NCBI GenBank assembly: GCA_005223375.1
Contig: RXOD01004949.1
Location: 1 to 16,958 of the forward strand
Length of the DNA stretch: 16,958 bases
Direction: 5' to 3'
From: Amoebophrya sp. AT5.2
Lineage: Eukaryota > Sar > Dinophyceae > Syndiniales > Amoebophryaceae
Position numbers and translations under genes: made by a program. The notes under the pieces were generated by a model. The model searched no databases. It was not told where the DNA came from and was given only the letters and a program-made list of their open reading frames with translations. Below, piece by piece: positions 7,229 to 14,553 of this stretch. Positions within the stretch are counted from its first letter, which is position 1. Every line of letters starts with the position of its first letter.

Positions 7229-9991
7229 TTACGATCGAAAGTCCATCGTAAGGAGGTAGTCGTACATGAAGGTGGTTGGGTCCTGGTTCAATTTTTCCAG
7301 GGCCTTGTGCACGTCCTTTTCCCCGACATGCGAGATTATGTCCCCCGCCATGTAGTTCGGATTGCTGTCGGCTGCGCTACTAACACCACCATTGTTTGAG
7401 TTTGAATTTCCGCCTCCGGCCCCTCCCCGTTTGCCGCATTCCGACCACAGTTTCAGCTCGGACGCCAGCACTGTATATACGTGCCAGAAGTCGTAGCTCC
7501 TTTGCGTCTCGTTGCAGCAGCCGTGGAGGACCGTCATCTGGTGCTTGCTCACTAGCACCTCGAAAATGGCCCGGACCCGCAGCACCGAGCACGGCCGCGC
7601 CTGCCGCGTCTCCATCTGCTCGCGGATACGCCCCACCTGCAGGCCGCAATCAGCGAGCAGTTTGTTGGGAATTTTCTTGTTGTTGAAGCGGTCGGTTTCG
7701 GTGAGGAGGCAGAGCCTGTCGGCATCCTTCGGGTTGTACATGGCGAGATATCCAGCGACGATCCCGAAGTTCACCGCCGGGCAGAGAAACGCGGTGAAGT
7801 CGAAGGGCATTGGGTCTGTCGTGGTCGTGGAGGTCGCAGCAACTGGTGCAGCGCCCGTTCCAGTGGGGGCGATCTTGTGGCTCACTGCGGCAGCGATGGC
7901 ACTTGAAGTAGGGTTCGCCGAAATCTGGAACGGCTCCGCGTCCGCCAGTGGAGCTTGCAGCCGCGGAGCCATCGGGGGCGCACTGACATTTGTTTATTCG
8001 CTGAAAATCAAAGCGACCACCACGTTTAGAGCTTCCTTTCCACGAGAAAGCGAAGAGCCGAGCTTTCTTTCCACGAGAAAGCGAAGAGCCAAACCCACTC
8101 GTCAAAATCGTAAATTTAAATACCTGCTCTTCAGTATTCTGCTGACGTCCAGCACCATCTCACGGCTCTTCATGCGTTCCGGCGTCTCCAGAAACCTCGC
8201 GAATGCGCGGACGCAGTTGTCCTCCAGTTCTGTCATTGTGCGCAAGTTGCACCGGTCGCCGTGGAATAGCTCTTGCCGCACCAGTTGCTGCAGGAACACC
8301 TTGACATCTTGCTCGGGCTGCGGTCCCGGCTGGAGGTAGTTCGTCTGGCCCGTACAACTTGGTGCTTCCAGACCAACAGCTCGTCCACCTCCGCCAGCCT
8401 TTTGTAGAAGCAAAGGCTTCAACATCGCGGCGTAATCTGCGAACGACCAGTCCCGAAGGCGCAGCTGTTGCGCTATCACCGACAGCGCCGAGTTCCGCCA
8501 CATGGGCTTCACCAAATCCCGCTTGTGGCACACCCAGATCAGCCGCAGCATGGCGCCGAAGTCCCGGAAGACGGCCTCGACGAAGGTCAAGTTCTCCGGC
8601 GTGAAGGATATCTCGTCGAGGACGAGCACGAGCGGGTTTTCCAGAAAGCTGCCGTAGATGCGGGACGCCTTCCGATAGGCCGTGCGCAGGGCAAGACGGA
8701 TCTTCTCCTCGAGCTGCTTGCGGGGCAAAAGGCAGTAGCGAGTCGAAGGAGCGACGACAGCGATGGAATCTGCAGGCAGCTGCGATTCTGCTCGTGCAGC
8801 CGCCGGCGCAGCTAGACCGAATTCGTCCGGCTGGCTCTGGGGGAACAGTCGTGCGCGCTCGCTGGCGCCCGTCGTGCTACTCGCAGGGCGGGCCACCGCG
8901 TCCAACGCCGCTGCAGCTTGGTCCTCTGATTCGGCGACCGCTCTCTCCAGCGCTTCGCACAAGGCAGCCAGTTCGAAGTCCATGTTCTCGATCTTGGGCT
9001 CGATTTTCGCGACCTCGGCGACGGAAGGCAGTACGCCACGATCAACCAGATTTGCCCCAGCCGTGAGTGCCAGTGCCGCGGCGACCGAGCAGCTGCCGAT
9101 GCCAGCACTCGAGGTACCGGACGATGCATGAGCCCACGCGCCGGATGCGAAGTTGGGGTACTGCGCCGCATCGGGCGAAGTTTTGCACGCGTGCTTCGGC
9201 GGTTTGCATACGTAAACCACCTTTGGAGGGGTGAAATTTCCGTCCTCCTCCTCTCTACCGCCGCTATAATTGGGATCTCCGCGACGTGTCATCGTCGGAA
9301 ATGAGGTCAGTTTCGCGAAGAACTGCTGCACCAGGTTCGTCTTGCCCTGCTGCGTGCCGCCGGCGATAATCAGCGGAGTGGTCGCAGACACCGCCCCGCT
9401 CTCGAGGAGGAACCAATCTTTTAGCTGCATTAACGCGGGCTCGCGTCCGACGGACTTTAGGGCAACGAAACTTTGCTGTGCGGAAGCGGATCCCAACAGG
9501 AGTTCGTCCACCAGCGTGCCGACCACCTCTTCGCGCTTTAGCAGACTCCTTCGTCGCTTCTGCCGCTCGACGGTGTTGGCCTGTTCCCGCTTCCGCCGCC
9601 CGTCAGGCGTCACGAGGCTGTTCGGGTTTGGGGTCGACTTCTTGCCGCCCAGCGTGCTATCCTCGCGCTGCAACAACCGCTTAGGCTTACCCTCCTTTGG
9701 TGAGGACCTCGGTGCGCTTTTTGGGGCTGGGTCAGGGGTCGAGGCCTGTTTGTTGGCACTTCGGGAGGGCGTCGCAGGAGCACCAGCAGAGGCTGCCGTC
9801 GTCGGTGCTCGCCCGCGGGATGGCGTCGTAGCGGCAGGCGCGTTTTTATTTTCACCCGCACTGTCCGAGTTCCGCTTCTGTGCAGCAGCAGGACCGGCGG
9901 CATTCGCATTCTCATCATCGGAATCAAACCTCACCTTGCGCCGCTTGCCAGACTTCGGCTCCGGCTTCTCCGGAGAGCGCTTGGGAGGCAT
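7229..9991 (-). CDS. ORC5: Origin recognition complex subunit 5 (ORC5), two exons, 873 aa
   Basis: Proposed exons are 9991-8124 and 7982-7229, joined by a phase-2 GT-AG intron. Exon 1 opens MPPKRSPEKPEPKSGKRRK. A basic disordered tail to about residue 175 carries CDK-type sites (SPEK, TPSR twice) and KRRK/KRRR clusters that look nuclear. The AAA+ part follows: VGREPALMQLKDWF, Walker A GGTQQGKT (Lys217), an insertion of about 240 residues, and Walker B LVLVLDE (Asp459-Glu460). Helices after it parallel ORC5 (NLRTMTELEDNCVRAFARFLE near the exon end). Exon 2 supplies the ORC5 C-terminal signature GIVAGYLAMYNPKDADR (about 697-712), the VLRVRAIFEVL helix and a terminal NYMAGDIISHVG...FMYDYL segment. 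Family role: ORC5 is an ATP-binding subunit of the complex that marks replication origins in the nucleus. The ATG at 9991 has A at -3; the frame extends upstream only from non-ATG codons. Without splicing, exon 1 ends at a TGA at 8104-8102 and exon 2 has its own ATG at 7972, so separate genes remain possible. Confidence 0.78.
7983..8123 (-). other. Proposed ORC5 intron (141 bp, phase 2)
   Basis: Donor AGCAG|GTATTT at 8123 and acceptor ATGTCAG|TGCG ending at 7983. Splicing removes the exon-1 stop (8104-8102) and restores the reading frame exactly, giving AG+T (Ser) then Ala-Pro-Pro-Met into the second ORF. Length and donor resemble the three introns of the neighbouring HIR gene. A second acceptor with a better pyrimidine tract, TTGATTTTCAG ending at 8001, lies 18 nt earlier; using it would bring in a stop two codons later. 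The intron holds two copies of a 31-bp hairpin repeat. Boundaries are predicted from frame and motif only. Confidence 0.62.
8029..8090 (-). repeat. 31-bp tandem duplication of a hairpin-forming unit
   Basis: Copies at 8029-8059 and 8060-8090 are directly adjacent and differ at one base. Each contains CTTTC-CACGA-GAAAG, a 5-bp stem with a 5-nt loop; in one copy a further CTTC/GAAG pairing extends it past a one-base bulge. The pair lies inside the proposed ORC5 intron. The near identity suggests a recent duplication. Confidence 0.85.
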
Positions 9992-10256
9992 TTTGTCAGT
10001 GCGGTAGAAGGCTGCTGCGTTCGTCTTGTTTTCTTGATGTATCGCTACAGATTGGATTTGGAAATCGCTCCTGGGCGTGCTACACAATGGACCACGATGA
10101 TCGCGGACGAGCCTTGTCTTCTAACTATACAACTTTCATCATACTCAGTTGTGCAGTGTATGTGTATTTCGTTCTTTTGCTACTTCGTACAACAAGATAA
10201 GTCAGTCCGACCAGCTTCAGTCTTTGTCGTCGTCACAACTTGGTGCGGCAGGCTGA

Positions 10257-10278
10257 GCAACGAGAGTACTCTCGCTGC
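10257..10278. repeat. 22-bp near-perfect palindrome, core CGAGAGTACTCTCG
   Basis: The central 14 bp (10261-10274) are a perfect palindrome. GCAA and CTGC on either side extend it, with a single mismatched pair. It lies about 265 bp upstream of the ORC5 start codon, where a dimeric transcription factor site is conceivable, and downstream of HIR. Confidence 0.6.
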
Positions 10279-10365
10279 TGCCCCTCTTTCACTTTTATCG
10301 GGAGTTTGCCTTTGGGTTATTTGGGCGGAGGAGGCGGGCGGGAACATCACAACGAACTCTGGTGT

Positions 10366-10375
10366 CGAGTACTCG
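10366..10375. repeat. 10-bp palindrome CGAGTACTCG
   Basis: A perfect palindrome sharing the GAGTACTC core with the larger palindrome about 100 bp away at 10261-10274. Two related palindromes in one intergenic gap hint at a paired binding site, but each is short enough to arise by chance. Confidence 0.4.
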
Positions 10376-10643
10376 TGTACGTAGCATCGACTGGTTCGTT
10401 CTTGCAACAAAAAACTTCACAACGGTGCGCCTGCTACCCTTTGGTGCTGGCAAGATGGGTACGCAAGTGAATCTTTTGTTCACGACGACGCCTGTATTCT
10501 ATCCTCTGCGTCTGTTGGTTTTGCATTTGCTGCAATACATGCCTTGTGTATTCCAACATTAATGTGTTCGTAGCTAGAAGTAGAGCTCACATGCGTCCGG
10601 CACCAACAACTGCTGTGCGACTTCAGATTCAGAAAAACACCGT

Positions 10644-11997
10644 TTATTTCTTTGCCGCGCTGGCCTGCAAGAAAGCGTTCCGGACCTCGGAGGCGATTCC
10701 TTGCACCGACCCGGCGCTTGAGTTCACGAATATTGTCTTGCTACCGGCGGAAGAACCAATTTCCTTCAGAGTGTCGAAATACTGTGTGATGAGCACTAGC
10801 TCGAGCACGTCCCTCGAGCGCATGCCCTCAATAGCCTCTTGGAACGTCCCCACCGAGTTCTGCATGCCGTCTATGATCGCCTTCCGCTGCCGGGCGATAC
10901 CTGTGCTTGACGTAAGTAGGACAAAAATTCTATCGTGGTCAAGGGACGCGCGGGCCCCATTTTCAATCGAATTTGCGTGTAGTTTGTTGGGACCACTGCT
11001 GCGACCTCACTCCGCTCGTACGCCACGGCTCGGAACGAGACCAGAATACCAAAAAATTACCTGCTCCTTGATGGTACTTACTGACTGCGTCGGCCTCCGC
11101 GCGCTTCACAATCATCACTTTGTCGGCGTCTGCTTTTTCCGTCGCCGCCAGACGATTTCGCTTTGATGTCTCAATGTCGTTCATAGCGACGCGGACTTTT
11201 TGTGCCGGGGTGATGTCGGTCACCAGCGTTTTCACGATAATGTACCCGAACTCCCGCATTGTTACCTGTGGTGGCGGTGCCGTACTTTGATGCTTCTTTT
11301 TTATTTTTTCTAGTCATGAAGATCATCGTCCAGCACCATGGGAAACGGAATCGGAAACCGAATCCGAAACAAATGAAATGATTTGGTATGGAGAGCAACG
11401 AACAAGATTATCGAACAAACATGAACACGATTCCATTTACCGTGAGATTCTTTCTGATCTCGTCGGCGATTGCGTCCTTTGCCGCGTGCAGGTACAGGTC
11501 GTCGAGTCCGTGTTTCGGCACTGCCGAACGCACCACGTCGAAGACGTAGCTGTTGATCTGCTGCTCCGGCGAAGACAAGCGGTAAAAGGCCTCGTAGACC
11601 TTCGACTGGTCCACCACATACTGGATATCGATCTGCGCGTCCACAAACACATTGTCCTTGGTCTTGGTTTCAACCTGCCGAGAAAATTGCTTTTCGGAAG
11701 GGGCAGGACTGAGGATCCTGCCCAAACATCCAGTTCAATTACCACTCCCTTGTTCTTGTGTAGGCATGGGGGAAAGTAACCAGTAAAAAAAGAAATGATA
11801 ATGGGTGAGACAAAGTTGTCATACGAAGCACGTACCCGCACTGGCAGTTGGCGGACACGAGTTGAGATGGATCCGGCGTGCACGCAGATGCAAGGACAGG
11901 GCAAGAACATTAGCCCCGCGCCCTGCGTGCGCTGGTACTGACCGAATTTTTCCACGATCGCAACCTCATCGTTCGGAATACTCGCGCAGCACGACAT
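10644..11997 (-). CDS. Hypersensitive-induced response (HIR) family SPFH/band-7 protein, four exons, 285 aa
   Basis: Exons are 11997-11836, 11674-11441, 11265-11061 and 10900-10644; together 858 bp (286 codons with TAA). The spliced product follows the HIR family end to end: VAIVEKFGQYQ near the start, RQLPVR|VETKTKDNVFVDAQ across junction 1, AFYRLSSPEQQINSYVFDVVR, the GYIIVKTLVTDI and AMNDIETSKRNRLAATEKA helices, then YHQGAG|IARQRKAIIDGM across junction 3, and LITQYFDTLKEIG. Length equals that of plant HIRs (about 285 aa). SPFH proteins oligomerise on the inner face of membranes and organise microdomains. This one starts MSCCASIP: no myristoylation glycine, but Cys3 and Cys4 could be palmitoylated. 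The middle helices are a Lys/Glu/Ala-rich coiled coil. All three splice junctions preserve family sequence exactly, so the model is firm. Stomatin or prohibitin relatives fit less well. Confidence 0.93.
10901..11060 (-). other. HIR intron 3 (160 bp, phase 1)
   Basis: GTAATT at the donor and GCACAG at the acceptor, inside the glycine codon of YHQGAG|IARQ. Six bases, CAGGTA, are repeated across the donor and acceptor boundaries, as expected of a target-site duplication. A GTGGTC/GACCAC pair lies inside. Confidence 0.92.
11266..11440 (-). other. HIR intron 2 (175 bp, phase 0)
   Basis: GTAAAT at the donor and CCACAG at the acceptor, joining ...RKNLT to VTMREFGYII. GGTAA recurs at both boundaries. 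An imperfect inverted repeat, CGGAATCGG-AAA-CCGAATCCG with one mismatch, lies near the middle (about 11345-11366). Confidence 0.9.
11675..11835 (-). other. HIR intron 1 (161 bp, phase 0)
   Basis: GTACGT at the donor and CGGCAG at the acceptor, joining ...RQLPVR to VETKTKDNVF, the exact family sequence. A pyrimidine-rich stretch and a perfect 8-bp inverted repeat (11701-11723) lie inside. GGT is shared by both boundaries. Confidence 0.93.
11701..11723. repeat. 8-bp perfect inverted repeat inside HIR intron 1
   Basis: GGGCAGGA and TCCTGCCC are separated by 7 nt, about 26 nt from the intron's 3' end. It could bring a branch point closer to the acceptor, or be a terminal-repeat remnant of an inserted element. 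Confidence 0.8.
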
Positions 11998-12615
11998 TTT
12001 CTGTCAACGTCTTGTAAAGCGGAAATGGAAAGCTCAAAGCTGTGTTGAAAGCTTAAGACACGTTTCGTTGGTCGTCTTGGTTCCTAGCTTTTGTAATTTG
12101 TTTAACTTTAAATTTGATATCATTTGAAGTAGACATAGACATTTTTTATATATATTATAGGTTTCCGAGCAATTATTGGAATTGCTCTCTCTCTCATAAA
12201 AACGGAAAATCAGCCTCCGACCGAGAGGCAAAGTTCTCGGAAGTACTCTCGTTTATTGACAAGGAATAGAATTAGATTAGTCAGTCGTTCGTTGTCACCA
12301 ATTGCAGCCTATGCCACGTCTTGCTGCCAAGCTTATGCACGCAGCGTGTTTGTGCGATTTGCCGTCGAAATTCGACAGACTGCAGAATACCTGGTGAAAC
12401 TCGTGCTCCAAGAATGTCGACCGTGCAAAATCAAGCATGGTACGCAAAATAGTGTACACATAGTAACCACCAGGGCGGTAGAGACACTGCAACCCCGCTA
12501 TGCTTGTAGCCGTCGCTAGCTTAGTTCGTGTGGAGGTGTAAGTACGGGTTTCGCTATCTGTCATGCGCGAGCAGCTTCGTGCTGCTCGCGGCCCACACGG
12601 AACAAGGCGCGGCCT
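11998..12615. other. Intergenic region between the hydrolase-like gene and HIR
   Basis: No supportable gene. About 12100-12180 is distinctly AT-rich, including a TTTTTTATATATATTATA run, and contrasts with the GC-rich coding sequence. On the minus strand this lies about 100-180 bp upstream of the HIR start, so it may belong to that promoter. CAG ends 3 nt before the HIR ATG (TTGACAG|AAAATG), a possible splice acceptor. A strong hairpin lies at 12566-12590. Confidence 0.55.
12566..12590 (-). repeat. 10-bp perfect hairpin just downstream of the hydrolase-like gene
   Basis: CGCGAGCAGC and GCTGCTCGCG flank a 5-nt loop (ACGAA on the minus strand). The stem is GC-rich and perfect, and begins 25 nt past the TAG stop at 12618-12616. 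The position in the expected 3' UTR suggests a role in mRNA 3'-end formation or stability; no U-run follows, so it does not look like a bacterial-type terminator. Confidence 0.8.
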
Positions 12616-14553
12616 CTAGAGGTTGCTGCCGCCGCCGGCATCCGGTTTCGCAGCTGCGGACGAGACTCCGACTTCGCTGCAGCCTCCCCCACCAATACCA
12701 ATTCCAAACTCCTTCTGAGCCATCTCACAATAGGAGTTGCGCCACACGAGGCAGAAATCCCGCTTGAATTCCAGGTCGTTGAACAGCGCCTTGCGCAGGC
12801 CGTGCGACAGCTCCAGCTGCACCGAGACGTCGAACCCGATCAGCTGGCTCTGCTGCGTCAGCGTCATCCGCTCGGGGTCCGACGCGGCACCGGTCAGCCG
12901 CGTCGTCGGGCGGTCCTCGACGATCGACCCCGGCGCGTAGTAGGTCTGGAAACACAGGTCCAGGTTGCGCTTCAGTATGCGGCGGAAGGACTCCGCGAGA
13001 CGCTTCTTGCCCTCGTGCAGCAGCTCCCTATCCTGGCGGTCGACTGCGCGCTGGCTCTCCAGTCCTCTCGTACTCGACGAGGGTGCGCTGCTGGCGCTGG
13101 AAGGTGCCGAGAAGTTCTCCATTGCGGCGAAACCGAGGAAGACTTCCTTCGAGTAGTAGTGCGGCGGCTTCGCCGGATTCATGCAGCCGTGGACGTCGAC
13201 GTGCAGCGTGAATGGCGAAGGGTGGGATGCTGGGGGCGGGGGTCGTGCTTCGCAAGCCTTCAGTAGCGTCTTCCGTCCCTCCCTCATGGCGTTGAACCAA
13301 AAGTTTTTCTCCAGCTCGTCCACGTGCAAGAAGTTCGGATCCCGCAACGCGGGATCGGCCGGGAGGTTTGCGGCTTTGATCCGCTTTCCTTCGTTGCTGT
13401 TCCAGCAAATTGACGCCGCCGAGTTCGAAACGGCGAGCGCTGAAGCAAGCGAGCTCGTCCAGTCTTCCTGTTTGTGCACCTCGTCGCCATCGCGCTTCAG
13501 GGGGATCGAATGCGGCGCCGTAAACAGCATCGGAAGACCAGTACACGTGTTCGAGTTGGCGGCAGAACCAAGAATGCAGGACGCAGGCGCAGCTGGAGCA
13601 GATGGGTATCCGTTTCTTGATGGAGCGTTTTCGTTGATAGCGGTTCCTACTTGTTGTGCAGCTCCCGCATCGGCGCTGCTGGCGGTGCTGCTAGTTCGGT
13701 CTAAGGCGGCGTCGTGCGAATTCGAGCTTTTCAGCCTTCGGTTGCCGACGATCGAAGGATTGAAGAATTCCCTTTCCACATCTAACTCGGAGGACGACGA
13801 CGCAGAACCTCCCGACGCGGACGATCCTCCGACCGTCGTGGAGGCGGCTGACGCGCTCTCCCGCTGCTGGGACACAGGAGGAGGCTTCTTCTCGGCGGCA
13901 GGTGCAGCGGCAACATGCTGCTTGGGCGTCTCGGCCCGTGGTTGCCCACTGGGAGTAGCTACCTCGTCCTCGCCTCGGGTAGCAGCCCCGGGAGCCGCAG
14001 CAACCGCTTCCTCGTGCTGCAAGTGAAACTTTCTCGAAAGTCGATGGTAGAACAACGCCTGGAAAAGCTTTGTCACCTTCTCCTCGTCGAGCGGGTCTTC
14101 GCCAAATTTGCGCAGTTCCTGATTCAGCTTGCATTCCGAAGCTTGTCCCGTGTCGCGGTCCCCAACACTCGGCGTCGTCGTTTGGTGAAGGAAGCTTGTG
14201 CACAGTTCGTCGATACTGGAGAACAGGATGTGATTGAGCTTTTCGCTGAGCACCTTACGTTGCATACCGACATCTCCTGGCCAGGTCTCAGAGACGGCTC
14301 GCGAAAGCAAGGTCGCTTCGTGCGCTGGAAGACGGCCGCGGAAATCCATCGTGTCAGAGTTTTGTGGCTGATTTCCCGCTTTTTGGACACACCTACTGGT
14401 TGGTCCGTGCTCGATGCCATTTGCTTTCGTTGGAAAACTTCGCACTACCACGGCGTCTGCCTCTGCGGAAGACAACGTAGAAGTGATACAGAACGTACCG
14501 GCGGAACTTCGTACAAGTGCGGCGGCGAAGGAGGCGAACTTATGGCGTCTCAT
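12616..14553 (-). CDS. N-formylglutamate-amidohydrolase-like protein with long disordered insert (645 aa)
   Basis: An intronless ORF ending in TAG. Residues 1-40 (MRRHKFASFAAALVRSSAG...) are basic, Ser/Ala-rich and lack acidic residues before the SSAEAD stretch, compatible with a mitochondrial presequence. A second possible start is the Met at about residue 69 (MDFRGRLPAHEATLL). Residues 70-185 look helical, and 190-320 are Ala/Ser/Pro-rich and disordered. The likely catalytic part starts at GLPMLFTAPHSIPLKRDGDEVHKQEDWT (TAPHS near 345-349, HKQED near 360-364), continues with LHVDVHGC (near 450-456) and ends with VSVQLELSHGLRKAL. The PHS...E, D-x-H and Q-x-E-x-S...LR pattern is what I recall of the zinc-dependent FGase family, which cleaves N-formyl or related amides. 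Family placement is tentative; substrate unknown. The hydrolase core is interrupted by another low-complexity stretch (APSSASSAPSSS), as in other proteins of this window. Confidence 0.6.
   Translation of the reverse strand: MRRHKFASFAAALVRSSAGTFCITSTLSSAEADAVVVRSFPTKANGIEHGPTSRCVQKAGNQPQNSDTMDFRGRLPAHEATLLSRAVSETWPGDVGMQRKVLSEKLNHILFSSIDELCTSFLHQTTTPSVGDRDTGQASECKLNQELRKFGEDPLDEEKVTKLFQALFYHRLSRKFHLQHEEAVAAAPGAATRGEDEVATPSGQPRAETPKQHVAAAPAAEKKPPPVSQQRESASAASTTVGGSSASGGSASSSSELDVEREFFNPSIVGNRRLKSSNSHDAALDRTSSTASSADAGAAQQVGTAINENAPSRNGYPSAPAAPASCILGSAANSNTCTGLPMLFTAPHSIPLKRDGDEVHKQEDWTSSLASALAVSNSAASICWNSNEGKRIKAANLPADPALRDPNFLHVDELEKNFWFNAMREGRKTLLKACEARPPPPASHPSPFTLHVDVHGCMNPAKPPHYYSKEVFLGFAAMENFSAPSSASSAPSSSTRGLESQRAVDRQDRELLHEGKKRLAESFRRILKRNLDLCFQTYYAPGSIVEDRPTTRLTGAASDPERMTLTQQSQLIGFDVSVQLELSHGLRKALFNDLEFKRDFCLVWRNSYCEMAQKEFGIGIGGGGCSEVGVSSAAAKPDAGGGSNL

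Larger units (their letters stand above)
9992..10643. other. Intergenic region between HIR and ORC5
   Basis: No supportable gene. It should contain the HIR 3' UTR and the ORC5 promoter or 5' UTR. The HIR stop codon overlaps an AATAAA (minus strand), which could be a polyadenylation signal but is too close to the stop to be persuasive. Two palindromes with an AGTACT core lie at 10257-10278 and 10366-10375. Confidence 0.6.

Noticed and set aside
7650..8105. Minus-strand 151-codon frame with CHRC...CTSC, resembling a zinc ribbon
   Set aside because: It overlaps the ORC5 C-terminal exon in another frame and runs through the proposed intron; the cysteine pattern is accidental.
8102..9991. Reading the AAA+ half as a viral-type packaging ATPase (A32/FtsK-HerA)
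   Set aside because: P...RN after Walker B looked similar, but the GREPAL start, the GxTxxGKT Walker A and especially the ORC5-type second exon fit ORC5 much better.
9992..10087. Extending the ORC5 N-terminus by 32 residues
   Set aside because: The extension begins with TTG, not ATG. The ATG at 9991 has a good context and starts a typical basic nuclear tail.
12590..12616. Bacterial-style terminator behind the hydrolase-like gene
   Set aside because: The hairpin has no following U-run and the organism is eukaryotic; kept only as a 3' UTR structure.
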